Source of the DNA: Olsenella uli DSM 7084
GTDB taxonomy: Bacteria > Actinomycetota > Coriobacteriia > Coriobacteriales > Atopobiaceae
Length of the DNA: 64,000 nt
Direction of reading: 5' to 3'
NCBI RefSeq assembly: GCF_000143845.1
Contig: NC_014363.1
Location: 1,349,186-1,413,185, forward strand
Part shown: piece after piece, positions 1 to 9,491 of the stretch
How the letters are laid out: the number at the start of each line of letters is the position of its first letter
Numbering within the stretch: the first letter of the stretch is position 1
Notes under the pieces: model-generated
What the model saw: only the letters and a program-made list of their open reading frames with translations
Told to the model about the DNA's origin: nothing
Databases searched by the model: none
Translations under genes and position numbers: made by a program

Positions 1-969
1 GAGGACGTTGGACGTGTAGAGCGCCAGGCCCTTCTCGTAATCCTTGCTGTACAGGTCAAAGGGCGGTTCGCTGGGGATGAAGAGCAGGGCATCGTAGCTG
101 AGGGCGCCCTCGGCATGGAAGCTAATCGTGCGGGCAGGGTCACTCCAGTCGTGGAAGGTCGACTGGTAGAACTCGTTGTAGTCCTTCTGCTCGACCTCGC
201 TCGCACGCTTCTTCCAGATGGGCGTCATGGAGTTGATGGTCTCGAGCTCCTCGTAGTCCTCGTACTGGGGCTTGTAGTCGTCGCCGGCGTCCTCGGGCTT
301 TGGTAGCTCGCGGCTCTTGGTGACCATCATCTGAATCGGATGGCGCACGTAGTTGGAGTACCTCCGCACCAGCTCCTTCAGGCCCCACTCGGAAAGGAAG
401 CGGTCCGTGTTCTCCTCGTCTGTGGACTCACGCAGGTACAGCACAACGTCAGTGCCATGGTCATCCGCCCCGTCGCGCTCGCCGGCAGCCGCCTGGCCGA
501 TGGTGTAGCCCTTCACGCCGTCCGACTCCCAGGCAGAGGCCTCGTCACTCCCCAGCGCACGGCTCACGACACGCACGCGGTCCGCGACCATGAAGGCGGA
601 GTAGAAGCCCACGCCAAACTGTCCGATGATGTCGACGTCCTCCCCCTGGCGCTCCGCATTCGCCTCCTTGAACTGCTCTGAACCGGAGTGGGCGATGGTG
701 CCCAGGTTGCGGTCAAGCTCCTCCTGGGTCATGCCGATGCCGTTGTCGCTCACGGTGATGGTGCGAGCGTCCCTGTCGAAGGAGAGGCGAATGGCAAGCG
801 AGGCCTGGTCGACCTTGAGGTCGGGGTCGGTCAGACTCGCGAAGCTCAGCTTGTCGATTGCGTCCGACGCGTTGGAGATGAGCTCGCGCAGGAAGATTTC
901 CCTGTTGGTGTAGATCGAGTTGATCATGAGGTCGAGGAGCTTCTTGCTCTCCGTCTTGAACTGCTTCAT
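1..969 (-). CDS. htpG: HSP90-family chaperone HtpG (3' end beyond the window)
   Basis: This is the N-terminal 323 residues of an ATP-dependent cytosolic chaperone; the reading frame stays open to base 1, so the middle and C-terminal dimerisation domains are cut off. The GHKL ATPase fold is clear: ELISNASDAIDKL near residue 29 (Glu29 and Asn33 are the usual catalytic and Mg ligands), DNGIGM at 75-80, and GQFGVGFYSAFMVAD near 115-130. The ATG at 967-969 opens MKQFKTESKKLLDLM, the usual HtpG start. No CIRCE or HAIR operator is evident in the upstream bases. Confidence 0.95.
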   Translation of the reverse strand, partial: MKQFKTESKKLLDLMINSIYTNREIFLRELISNASDAIDKLSFASLTDPDLKVDQASLAIRLSFDRDARTITVSDNGIGMTQEELDRNLGTIAHSGSEQFKEANAERQGEDVDIIGQFGVGFYSAFMVADRVRVVSRALGSDEASAWESDGVKGYTIGQAAAGERDGADDHGTDVVLYLRESTDEENTDRFLSEWGLKELVRRYSNYVRHPIQMMVTKSRELPKPEDAGDDYKPQYEDYEELETINSMTPIWKKRASEVEQKDYNEFYQSTFHDWSDPARTISFHAEGALSYDALLFIPSEPPFDLYSKDYEKGLALYTSNVL

Positions 970-1896
970 CGCTCTGGGACTCCCTCTCTCGTAGCCGGCA
1001 CGACAAACGCCCACGGAGCGCGAGGGCCGCAGGCGTCATCTTGAATGACAGCTATCGTTCTACCCGAGAAGGACAGACCTATTCGCCTGGCAGGAGAAAA
1101 CCTCATGCGCTGACGCTTAGATATGGTGCGGGTCACCCTCTGAGACGCAGCGCGGACATAGGACCAACCGCCCACGCGCGTAGGGCCGGCCATCCGACCC
1201 CACGTCCCGCCGGATTCCGGATCCCATGCAAGAGGGGCGAACGGCCCCATTGCCGCCCGCCCCTCATCCTCTTTGGTTCTTGGTTCTGGGAGCCCTTAAA
1301 CTCCCTGAAGGCCGCCTTCATAGAAGGGGCAGGTAGGTCAGTAGACAAACAGTCAGACGCCAAAAGCACGTAAAACCAACAGCCCCAACACTCAGCGCCT
1401 CACCGGGTGGCGCTCCAGCTCCTGCACGCCGACACCTTGCCTGCCGTCTGTCTGCCTTCGCCTGACTCTGTGGCGCCTGTGCCACTCACGGGGCCTCTGT
1501 CTCTATGGCCCACTACATGAGACGGGACGCGATGCCGGACGCGGGACGCTCGCACGCTATATCTTCGCTGTTCACTGGCACCACCTCCTAGGTCGGCCGC
1601 TTCGCTCTCACGGCCCCTTCTCCTACCTGCATCCTACCCGGGATTGGCAAGCCCATACAGACGAGACGGTCGCTTCCTCGAGCGGTCGAAAAGGAACTGC
1701 GAGCGCAGGCATGCGTGCGACGTGCATGGCATTCGCGACTACATGCATGGCGGCGCGCATGAAGCCGATCAGATGAAGCAGGGGCAGGCCTCACCACAGC
1801 GAGTGAACCGTGCTGATTGAGGAGGTCCTCATCCGCCAGGTGACGGCACAGGGGAAGACGTGTGACAGCCAGATGGAAAGCCTTAGGTAGGACCAC
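970..1896. other. Long intergenic stretch without a supported gene
   Basis: About 0.9 kb between htpG and a RelB-like gene. Several open frames occur on both strands, but all have arginine/proline-rich GC-artefact composition and none has a convincing ribosome site or a recognisable motif. I see no tRNA, rRNA or clear terminator. It may hold decayed DNA, including a lost toxin partner for the downstream antitoxin. Confidence 0.5.
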
Positions 1897-2103
1897 TTAG
1901 TTGCAGTGCGAATCCTCGACCCTCGCATGGTGAGCCTCCGGAGCAGAAATCTCGAATGGAAACGTACCCGCCCTGTTGAACGCCGCGATGAACATGCGGA
2001 TGGCGTTTGAGGGCGTCGTTCCGATCTGCTCCGTAGCCTCGAAGAACCTGTCCTTCTCGGCGGGGAGGACCTTTGCGACGACAGGCGTCATCTTGTCCTT
2101 CAC
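1897..2103 (-). CDS. RelB/DinJ-family antitoxin, apparently orphan
   Basis: A 68-residue protein with the ribbon-helix-helix layout of RelB/DinJ antitoxins: a short beta strand (TPVVAKVLPAEKDRF), then a helix-turn-helix-like segment (TPSNAIRMFIAAF) and the family-typical tail AGTFPFEI. The GTG at 2101-2103 is preferred because GAAGGGAA precedes it; a longer GTG start at 2124 is possible. RelB antitoxins repress their own operon and neutralise a RelE/YafQ mRNA interferase. The downstream frame (1588-1896) does not resemble a RelE fold, so the toxin seems lost. Confidence 0.75.
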   Translation of the reverse strand: MKDKMTPVVAKVLPAEKDRFFEATEQIGTTPSNAIRMFIAAFNRAGTFPFEISAPEAHHARVEDSHCN

Positions 2104-2244
2104 GGCATTCCCTTCGTGCTGCACTCTGCTGTGTTGGTATTACTTTGTAAGACTACGTTATACCCTGAGGACATGGTAGCAGAACAAGGGGCCCATGAGG
2201 TCGGAGGACTGCAGAAAGTCGTGCGTGATGGTCCCGATGCGCAA

Positions 2245-2270
2245 GGCTGCCGGGCAGGTGGCCGGCAGCC
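2245..2270 (-). terminator. GC-rich hairpin 3' of dCMP deaminase
   Basis: GGCTGCCGG and CCGGCAGCC form a perfect 9-bp stem with an 8-base loop, immediately after the dCMP deaminase stop. There is no clear U-tract on the minus strand, so intrinsic termination is uncertain. Confidence 0.35.
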
Positions 2271-2273
2271 CTC

Positions 2274-2756
2274 CTAGACGAGGGCGTCTTCGGGTAGCCT
2301 TACCTGGCGGTACGTGATCCCGCAGCGGTCGAAGACCGACTTCGAGACGCGGTTGCCCTCGGTTCCGTCGTACTTGTCATCCAGGTAGATGACCTCACCC
2401 ACACCGGCCTGCACCAGCGTCTTGGCGCATTCCTGGCAGGGGAACAGGGTGACGTAGACCTTCGCCCCCTGCATGTCCTTGAGCGAGCCCCGATAGTTGA
2501 GGATGGCGTTGGCCTCGGCATGGATCACATAGTTGTGCTTATCGAACAGGGGGTCCTCGGACGTGCCCCAGGGGAACTCATCGTCATCGAGCCCTGAGGG
2601 CGTGCCGTTGTAGCCGACCGACAGAATTCGGTCGTTGGTGTCAGCGATACAGGCCCCCACCTGCGTCTTGGGGTCCTTGCTCCTAAGGCTTGCCGCGATG
2701 GCGACGCGCATGAAGAACTCGTCCCACGAGATGACGTCTGACCTTTTGCCGGGCAT
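2274..2756 (-). CDS. Deoxycytidylate (dCMP) deaminase
   Basis: A 160-residue zinc enzyme converting dCMP to dUMP for thymidylate synthesis. The zinc and proton-relay motifs are intact: HAEANAI (His79, Glu81) and PCQECAK (Cys107, Cys110). The N-terminal SWDEFFMRVA and the VGYNGTPSG loop are typical of dCMP rather than cytidine deaminases. The ATG at 2754-2756 is chosen because AAGGAG lies 6 bases upstream; an in-frame GTG at 2798 lacks a ribosome site. With tdk at the far right end, it belongs to thymidine-nucleotide supply. Confidence 0.95.
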   Translation of the reverse strand: MPGKRSDVISWDEFFMRVAIAASLRSKDPKTQVGACIADTNDRILSVGYNGTPSGLDDDEFPWGTSEDPLFDKHNYVIHAEANAILNYRGSLKDMQGAKVYVTLFPCQECAKTLVQAGVGEVIYLDDKYDGTEGNRVSKSVFDRCGITYRQVRLPEDALV

Positions 2757-2982
2757 GGCGAACTCCTTGGCTGACAGGGTGACGACCGGCAGAGCCACAC
2801 CGTCGGGCGCCCCACACGAACGTCCCCCATGATAGCCAAATGATTGCAGGGACTCATATCCTCAGGCGGCACAAAGCGTCCGGATGCGCGCGTGCACGGG
2901 TGTACGGATGCACGGCAAAGACAGTTGCGCTAGGCTGGGAGCTTGTCCGCTGACGCCGGCACCCAGGGAGAGGGCACGCCAC

Positions 2983-3687
2983 ATGAGGCCAATCATCGCA
3001 GTCACGGCTCGCTTCGAGGCGAAGCTCGAGGGGCTCTGCATCCAGCACAACTACTATGAGGCCCTGACGACCTGCGGTAGCCTGCCGATCATGCTCCCCC
3101 TGACGGACGATGCGGACGAGATAGCGCGACTGCTCGACGGGGTGGACGGCGTCCTGTTGCCTGGCGGGCTCGACATCGACGCGCACTGCTACGGGGAGGA
3201 GCCCCGCCCCGCGACCGAGAGCCCCTACCTCCCTCTCGACCGCCACCAGATGGCGCTCGTGCCACAGGTCCTCGCTCGAGACCTGCCGATGCTGGGCATC
3301 TGTCGTGGCATGCAGGCCATCAACGTCGCCATGGGAGGAACGCTCTGGCAGGACCTCTGCTCGCAGCGTGCGCACACCCACGACCACCGCGTCGAGAAGG
3401 ACACGGACAGGCCGGCCCACACTGTCGACGTCGTTTCGGGCACACCTCTTGCCGAGCTTCTGAACACGGACGAGATGGGCGTGAACAGCATCCACCACCA
3501 GGCCGTACGTAAGCTCGGCAGGGGTCTCGAGCCCATGGCGTACTCGGATGACGGACTGGTCGAGGCCGTCTGGATGCCCAAGCGCCGCTTCGTGCGTGCG
3601 GTGCAGTGGCACCCCGAGCAGATGTGGCACGCCGACCAGAGACAGCGCGCCATCATCCAGCAGTTCGTCGACGCATGCCGGGGGTAG
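2983..3687 (+). CDS. Class C26 gamma-glutamyl hydrolase-like protein (PuuD-like)
   Basis: A 234-residue class I glutamine-amidotransferase-like hydrolase. The nucleophile elbow LGICRGMQAIN places Cys107, and QWHPEQ gives His210 and Glu212, completing the triad. Members hydrolyse gamma-glutamyl amides such as gamma-glutamyl-GABA; the substrate here is not identifiable. The ATG at 2983 follows GGGAGAGGG, and an upstream in-frame start at 2884 would add 33 residues that do not fit the family. It stands alone, divergent from dCMP deaminase, and ends inside a strong hairpin. Confidence 0.92.
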   Translation: MRPIIAVTARFEAKLEGLCIQHNYYEALTTCGSLPIMLPLTDDADEIARLLDGVDGVLLPGGLDIDAHCYGEEPRPATESPYLPLDRHQMALVPQVLARDLPMLGICRGMQAINVAMGGTLWQDLCSQRAHTHDHRVEKDTDRPAHTVDVVSGTPLAELLNTDEMGVNSIHHQAVRKLGRGLEPMAYSDDGLVEAVWMPKRRFVRAVQWHPEQMWHADQRQRAIIQQFVDACRG

Positions 3688-3698
3688 TCCCCCGGCAT
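3675..3698 (+). terminator. Perfect hairpin with the stop codon in its loop
   Basis: ATGCCGGGGG pairs perfectly with CCCCCGGCAT around the 4-base loop TAGT, which holds the TAG stop (3685-3687) of the hydrolase gene. A 10-bp GC stem is terminator-like, but no T-run follows. Confidence 0.5.
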
Positions 3699-4479
3699 AG
3701 TGCGGGTCAACGGGCCCGGGATGACCGCTGATTCAAATCCCTGGGTCTAAGCCCTTTTTGAAAACAGGTCATGCCCACGAGCCATGGCCCATGCACATAT
3801 TGTCAAGCACATAGCAGATCAGCCACTGCCCCTATCACTTTGCCATCTAAGTTAAGGCGTGCCGTAGAGGATCATGGCCACGATGACGTCGCCGAGGAGC
3901 TTGACACACCCGTAGCTGGCAAACGCCTAAAGGATGTTTCTGACCCACCTCTTGACCTGCGTGTCTAGCCGTTCCCTCACCCATTGGAACAGTACGGCCT
4001 CAGAGCGTATCCATTGAACGATATGCCCGCGACCCGGGCCGGCCCACCCCACCCACCAGCGGCGGAGCGGAGGGCTTGAAGCCGATGGACGGGCACGACG
4101 CGGGACGGAGCGCGCCGAAGACCGGCCCGCGTAGGAGTCCCGACGTGCCCCCACACAACCTTCCAGAGGTGTGCGCAGCCCCGTGGCACGATCCGGCCCG
4201 GCGACAAGCCCAGAGCGAAGACGGTGGCGGGTGGGGTGGAAAGGGTTCTTCTCCCCTAATTAGGACGTCTTTTGGTCGACATTCATCAGTTGCACTTCGA
4301 CTGTTTACTCTTACTCATCTGCCGTAATCCGATAGGTCAAGGGGAGCAGAAAGCCCGCCTTTCACAATCAGCACCGAAGGGAACGCATACGGCTTACCTT
4401 GCTGTACCCTGTCAAACTCTATGCGCACGAGGACGCTATCACCAGAGGTATCTTCGACTGTGTGGTAATTCCCGAAGAT
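3699..4479. other. Non-coding stretch with a decayed minus-strand reading frame
   Basis: No intact gene is supported. On the minus strand an interrupted frame runs from about 4060 to 3855: QWVRERLDTQVKRWVRNIL, a TAG at 3927-3929, then a hydrophobic tail ending LLGDVIVAMILYGTP and a TAA. This looks like the 3' end of a lost membrane or mobile-element gene. The 15-mer TGACACACCCGTAGC at 3902-3916 recurs at 9602-9616. The rest shows nothing recognisable. Confidence 0.4.
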
Positions 4480-4992
4480 CTAGTCGACGGTTTCTTGGTA
4501 GTCACGACTGTCCAAGTTACGCTCGCCACTCATTAACCCGAGCGTCCTTGACTGGTGAATCACGGGCATGTTCACGCCCGATTCGGACCTCGCCATCGAG
4601 GTTTCATAACTGCGGCATGAGGCAGATTCCTCAAGCGCATACAGTTCTTCTGCGAGCCAATCGACAGCCTCCTCGCTATCGGGCACATGCCCGATAAAGT
4701 AATCGCTGGGTTTCGGCGCTTCTTCTTTGCGAATAAACGAAGCTTTGGGTATGGCTACCTCAACGATTGCATGATGTGTGGGGGATCCACCCGAGTTCAA
4801 GAGGACTAGCACTATTCCTCCAATCCCCTTGAACGAATCTAGGAACGTGCAGTAGTCTCTCTTCTCCCTACAGGCTTCTATGAGTGATCCCCAGGCCCCA
4901 TACTTTGACTTTTCTTCGTCAAAACCGGCCAAGCTTCTTCCGTTACCATACAGCCCAATGTCGAGAGACGGCCTTGACCCCAAACCGCCCAA
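4480..4992 (-). CDS. Hypothetical protein, possibly remnant
   Basis: A 170-residue frame with balanced amino-acid composition and AT-richer codons than the flanking core genes. I recognise no family. It opens at a TTG, but the same frame reads convincingly upstream (ADDDTFYL) straight back to the TAG stop of the neighbouring minus-strand gene, so the true start may be lost or the two may once have been one gene. It sits last in a row of three minus-strand genes of foreign character (4480-6327). Confidence 0.45.
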   Translation of the reverse strand: MGGLGSRPSLDIGLYGNGRSLAGFDEEKSKYGAWGSLIEACREKRDYCTFLDSFKGIGGIVLVLLNSGGSPTHHAIVEVAIPKASFIRKEEAPKPSDYFIGHVPDSEEAVDWLAEELYALEESASCRSYETSMARSESGVNMPVIHQSRTLGLMSGERNLDSRDYQETVD

Positions 4993-5013
4993 ATAGAACG
5001 TGTCATCATCTGC

Positions 5014-5629
5014 CTAAAGCCCGAGTTCCCTCAGTTCAGCGATTACTGCGGCCCTGTCCGCCTCTTCGACTTCAACAGGTTTGTGCTGCAATGTCTTCCA
5101 TGCTGGAGAGTCCCTCCAGGCGGCAGCAATGCTCTTTTGCTGGTCCTGAAACTTAGCTATTGCTTCAAACGTTTGTTTGGACAGCCCGCCTATGGCTGCT
5201 GAACTCAGCTTCGTTACGCTGGAGACATTGCTGCTTCCTTCATCATGTCGGCGAGCCTGTGTATGCCGTGGCTTTCTTACTGGGTTTTCGGTTACCTTCT
5301 TGAATGCGCTACGCACCTTGTCGTCGAATGCTGTCGGTTTGAATATTGGGTTTGCGAGGCTCTTACGAACCAACAGACCATCGGACATAACCCCGCCGCC
5401 CCGGTCAACACTCACTAGAGAAGGTACTGGTTTCTTTGGCTTTGTCCCACCCTCCAGCTCGAGGATCAGCCTCATGAAGTCATGTGTCACTCGTTGGCGC
5501 AGCTCTTTCTCATCAGCGAAGGATGGTACATCACCGTGCTGCTGAGGCTGCTCTTTAACGTAGCGATTACCTTGAACTGCTCGGGTCTTTGGGCTGGAAC
5601 CCCTCAGGCGCCTGCCATGTATAGAGCAT
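5014..5629 (-). pseudogene. Frameshifted hypothetical gene
   Basis: The 3' part (5014-5490, 158 residues) has no ATG at its head, and its frame stays open upstream. A second frame begins with ATG at 5629 (MLYTWQAPEGFQPKDPSSS) and stops after 20 codons. Removing one base near 5572 joins them into a single smooth protein (...DPSSS-GNRYVKEQPQ...). A one-base insertion, or a sequencing error, is therefore the simplest reading. Family unknown; no membrane segment or signal peptide. Read with its neighbours as an accessory cluster. Confidence 0.5.
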
Positions 5630-5649
5630 AACCTGCTTGCCCTGGATCT

Positions 5650-6327
5650 CTACGCAAGATACATGCTTAACTCAAAATGGTTGATCCATTCAGAAACTGA
5701 CCTGCTCTCCAACCCTCGCGTATCCGTCCCATTCGCTGTTATCTGCACCCGCACAGCCTCATACCTCTCTTTATGTTCTGAGGTTTGATAACAGGCCAGC
5801 GCAGCTTCCGCCAAAACCAGGCATAGATAAACGAGGTTGATTACTATCCTCTTATCCTCTGGGTTGTTTCCTATTGGATTCCTCTTGTCCTCAGGGACAA
5901 CCGAGCAGATACATGCAGTACCAACGTCAAAGGAAACCTCACCGACTTCTATGCCACGTGGCTTCCTTCCCTCTTCGGCATATCTATCGTCAATAAGAAC
6001 GTTGCCGTTGTGGAGCAGCCGACATCTGAGTACGTAACATGCCTTTCCGTCGAAGTTGGGCATGTGCAGGGTGTCTGGGATTCGCGGTTCTGGGTTGCTC
6101 ACATCAATCCTGTCCATCTGTGGCATGCACGGTATGTGCTCGTCGTACCAAACCTCATACAAGGATCTGCTACCTTTTGACGCTCCGCTCTCTGCCTGGG
6201 AGCAGATGTCTGGCAGAGTCAGAGCTACTTCAAGAGCCGCGATGTAGCAATCAGCCATAAGCGCATGGCATATCTCTTTGACCAGCACTTCTATTGGATT
6301 CGGTTCGATATAGGGATTGGCCACCAA
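5650..6327 (-). CDS. Uncharacterised protein (possible phage-defence or accessory family)
   Basis: A 225-residue soluble protein. The pattern YIAALEVALTLPDIC, then YEVWYDEHI, then CYVLRCRLLHNGN is one I have seen in uncharacterised bacterial accessory proteins; the final R-x3-LH-x-GN element is reminiscent of HEPN-like helices, but I cannot assign a fold. It is the first gene of a three-gene minus-strand group, and the only intact one. AT-richer codons suggest horizontal acquisition. Function unknown. Confidence 0.7.
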   Translation of the reverse strand: MVANPYIEPNPIEVLVKEICHALMADCYIAALEVALTLPDICSQAESGASKGSRSLYEVWYDEHIPCMPQMDRIDVSNPEPRIPDTLHMPNFDGKACYVLRCRLLHNGNVLIDDRYAEEGRKPRGIEVGEVSFDVGTACICSVVPEDKRNPIGNNPEDKRIVINLVYLCLVLAEAALACYQTSEHKERYEAVRVQITANGTDTRGLESRSVSEWINHFELSMYLA

Positions 6328-6524
6328 TGTCGCCTTCCAATGTCGCTTTTGTCTCTCCTATAAGCCTGTGCTTCATCCTAGAATACACACTCTATTGGTT
6401 GAATACGCGATAGCGAACAGCCACGCATCGGCAAACTTCGCCTCCGTTTCCATGGACACCATGCTGAACCACCGCAGATGCTAGCTACAATTATCCACCG
6501 AAAGATATTGCATAAGGATTATTC

Positions 6525-7123
6525 ATGCCCGTACTCACCACTGACACACCCGAAGTCGCCTGCCTCATGAAGCGCAACTGGCGGCTGCGCAAGCTCATCG
6601 AGGCGGTAGGCAACCTTGAGTACGAGGTCACGGGTACCGCCTATAACCACCTCGCGCATTCGGTTATCGAGCGGATGCTTTCCATGAAGGTCGGGCATGC
6701 CATCGAGAAGGGGCTCGAGACCGCCTGCGACGGGTGCATATGCCAGGAGACGATACTCTCACTCCCCATGGAGGACATAAGGACATGCGGCATCGCTGCC
6801 CGCAAGATGCCTGAAGAGGAACTGGCCAAGCTTGTCGACATGACTGACGACGAGGTTAGGGCCTCGCTCATGCGCATACGGGGAATCGGCAAGTGGACGG
6901 TTGACATGTGCCTTATCTTCTACTTAGGCAGGTCGGATATCCTACCTGTTGAGGACGGAGCCATCCGACAGATGTTCCAGTGGCTCTACGGCGAGCCAAT
7001 CACGAACGCCAACGTACGGTAATGGTCTGCTCCCTGTGGAGGCCCTGCTCGACCACGGCGGTGAGGTACACGTACCGAGCCTTGAACACTAGATTGCTGG
7101 TTGGGAACATTGCAAATTGTTAG
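6525..7123 (+). pseudogene. DNA-3-methyladenine glycosylase (HhH-GPD, AlkA-like), frameshifted
   Basis: The frame from 6525 encodes 165 residues of a base-excision glycosylase: an HhH-GPD segment (RIRGIGKWTVDMCLIFYLG) followed by the catalytic-Asp region LPVEDGAIRQ. It stops at 7020-7022, but the +1 frame continues without interruption as VMVCSLWRPCSTTAVRYTYRALNT up to a TAG at 7121-7123, which is the expected C-terminus of the family. One base is therefore missing near 7018. Without the C-terminal helices the enzyme is probably inactive. The upstream gene cluster is on the opposite strand. Confidence 0.75.
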
Positions 7124-7356
7124 CTTTACAACTTCGACTGTGCCGATACTTGAAATAACACTTGCGACACGCACTGTTTCCAATCTGATGCCTTTGCTAG
7201 CCCTGAATGGACCTGTAGTAATGTTCAAACCTGCAACTGAAGAGCTAGAATGATTCCATGTTGCTCATTTGGAGCGAAGTGCTAATACGTGTCTCCCTGC
7301 TTCCATAGATTTAAAATTTAAAGGTTGTCCAGTCTCGCATGAACGGAGGTAACCGC

Positions 7357-8540
7357 GTGGCCTTAGATCAGCTTACCTACATTGATCTCTTCTCCGGTGC
7401 AGGCGGTCTCTCCGAGGGGCTTGAGCAAGCTGGATTTCACTCGCTTTTTGCTTCTGAGATTATCCCTAAATACGCCGAAACCTATGCGCACAATCATCCT
7501 AACGCAGAGGTCTGTATTGAAGACATTCGTTCTATTGACCCAGAAGACGTTCGAAAAAACTTGGGCTTGATGTCGGAGACCTCGATTTGGTGGCCGGCGG
7601 CCCACCTTGTCAGGGTTTTTCCATTAACGCTCCAATCAGGTTGCCAGAAGACCCTCGTAACCACCTCTTTCTTGAGTATTTGCGATTCGTTAGAGAATTT
7701 AAACCCAGAGCCATTCTAATAGAGAACGTTCCTGGTCTGGTTTCTTTTGAACACGGAAGCACTCTTCATGCCATATTGGATTCCCTCGCGAATTTAGGAT
7801 ATGAAGCAGATGTTCATATATCGGGGGCACCGTTTTACGGTGCACCTCAGATGCGGTGGCGGACTGTCATCTTGGGTCTGCGTGGTTCTATGATTCCGCA
7901 GTCAGCTTGGCCCGAGCCAACTCGACATGCCCCGATTAGGGCCAATTTCACTACAACATTCGATGGCCATCCAATCGTTAAGCGCCCCTCTCCCGCAGTC
8001 GACGCTCCTTTTACGACTGTAGGAGATGCGATTGGGGACTTGCCGCCTCTAGAGAATGGAGAGAGGGGGATTACCTGTAAAGATTATGCTTCGCCACCTC
8101 AATGCTCTTATCAGGCTGCTATGTGTGTTGGATCCGCTGGCGTTTTTAATCACGAGGCACCGCGGCTTTCGGCGGTCAATATAGAGAGACTTAAATACAT
8201 AAAGCAAGGAGGTAATTGGACGGATATCCCCATCGATCTTCTACCTAAGGGCATGCGACGAGCTCGCAGAACTGATCATACAAAACGCTATGGGCGGCCA
8301 CGGTGGGACGACCTCGCAAGCACTGTCCTTACAAAGTGTGATCCTCACTGGGGTGCTTTCTTCCACCCAGATCAAGCACGAGCGTTTACTGTACGTGAGG
8401 CCGCACGGTTTCAATCTTTTCCAGGCCACTATGTATTCCTCGGGACCCAGGCCGAGCAATATGCCGAAGTCGGAAATGCAGTTCCGCCCATGCTGGCCTG
8501 CTGCGTTGGACAATCGCTAAAGGCTGTACTGGAGGGATGA
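7357..8540 (+). CDS. DNA (cytosine-5) methyltransferase, split by an apparent -1 frameshift
   Basis: A Dcm/HhaI-type C5 methyltransferase and the modification half of a restriction-modification pair. Motif I (DLFSGAGGLSEGL) lies in the first frame; after a six-A run at 7554-7559 the protein continues in the -1 frame with LGLDVGDLDLVAGGPPCQGFS (motif IV, catalytic Cys), ENVPGL (VI), QMRWRTVILG (VIII) and EVGNAVPP (X). The first frame otherwise runs to 7719 with no family resemblance. The junction is A AAA AAC in phase, a classical slippery heptamer. The GTG at 7357 sits 6 bases after GGAGGT; an ATG at 7339 is the alternative. The stop is 3 bases before the endonuclease start. Confidence 0.85.
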
Positions 8541-8543
8541 TGC

Positions 8544-9491
8544 ATGGCCGGGACTATCGTTGATTTCTTTGGTTATAGGGCGAACGACTCAAGCAATGAG
8601 GCTCGCCTCGCAATAGTTCGTCAAGAGTGCCCCTTCATACATGATGCCTGTACAAAGATGCTTGGACGTGATGGCACTCGATCGGGTGTCTGCGCCGTAA
8701 AACAAGTATCTTCGGATCAGCGCATCATCTGCTGCCCCATTCGGCTTTATGCCGATGACTACCAGCTTCTCCGCACTATTTCAAAGATGACCTTCAACTA
8801 CGACTATGGTCTCTATGCGGGGCGAGCAACTGTCAGTCGTTCAATTCGCGAAGGTGGTGCCGTTGCTGTCTTCGACCATCGCTGGGGCGGAGAGCTACGA
8901 TTGCCAAAGAGAAATGGCGTTGGTAACTACTTTGCCGACTGGGTTCTCGCTCTTCTTGATGAGTCTGGCGTCCTGAAGGAGTTCACCTCCATTGAGGTAC
9001 AGACCATAGATACCACAGGCAGCTACTGCAATTCTCGCAATTGCCTCCTTGAGGGGCGGCCTCAGGAACAATCTACCGTTGGTCTGAACTGGGAAAACGT
9101 ATCAAAACGGATCATCCCCCAGCTTGTCTACAAAGGGCAGGTCTTACAACGCGAGGCCCTCTGTCGTTCAGGCCTATGGTTTGTTACCCCACAACCCGTT
9201 TACGACAGGATCGTGGAGCGTTTGGGAGGCATTGAGAACATGGCTTTCGGTTACGCCCCTCAGCCTGGCGCCCTTCATTTCCTACGTTATGATTACGATC
9301 ATGATGTTGTCCCTTTTGAAGGGACGCCTACTAAATTACGTGTCGTAGGCGATGACTGTTCGACCGTAGAGCAGGTGCAAGCAGTCTTTAGCAGAGTCAG
9401 GCTTCCCAAGTCTGGAGTCTATGGTGAAACTCTACGGCAGGCGCTATACGGGGACAGCGATACTTCTTACTGGGCAACGACATTAGGCTAG
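8544..9491 (+). CDS. NotI-family type II restriction endonuclease
   Basis: A 315-residue protein matching the NotI endonuclease family. The N-terminal cysteines (Cys29, Cys36, Cys50, Cys63 or 64, in CPFIHDACTK, GVCAV and ICCPIRLYAD) fit the iron-binding Cys4 site of NotI. The catalytic PD-(D/E)xK-like core is ADWVLALLD (Asp132) plus IEVQTID (Glu151, Gln153), the Glu-x-Gln variant known from NotI. The start follows GGAGGG by 7 bases, and the methyltransferase ends at 8540, so the two are one operon. The recognition site is unknown; GCGGCCGC, the NotI site, does occur here at 11675 and 29627. The endonuclease is intact although its methyltransferase is not. Confidence 0.85.
   Translation: MAGTIVDFFGYRANDSSNEARLAIVRQECPFIHDACTKMLGRDGTRSGVCAVKQVSSDQRIICCPIRLYADDYQLLRTISKMTFNYDYGLYAGRATVSRSIREGGAVAVFDHRWGGELRLPKRNGVGNYFADWVLALLDESGVLKEFTSIEVQTIDTTGSYCNSRNCLLEGRPQEQSTVGLNWENVSKRIIPQLVYKGQVLQREALCRSGLWFVTPQPVYDRIVERLGGIENMAFGYAPQPGALHFLRYDYDHDVVPFEGTPTKLRVVGDDCSTVEQVQAVFSRVRLPKSGVYGETLRQALYGDSDTSYWATTLG

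Noticed and set aside
1588-1896. Minus-strand frame directly after the RelB-like antitoxin as its missing toxin
   Set aside because: No RelE/YafQ strand pattern or catalytic residues, and an Arg/His/Cys-rich composition typical of non-coding DNA.
3715-3765. T-arm-like sequence (GATTCAAATCCC) suggesting a tRNA
   Set aside because: No anticodon arm, D-arm or acceptor stem could be placed around it.
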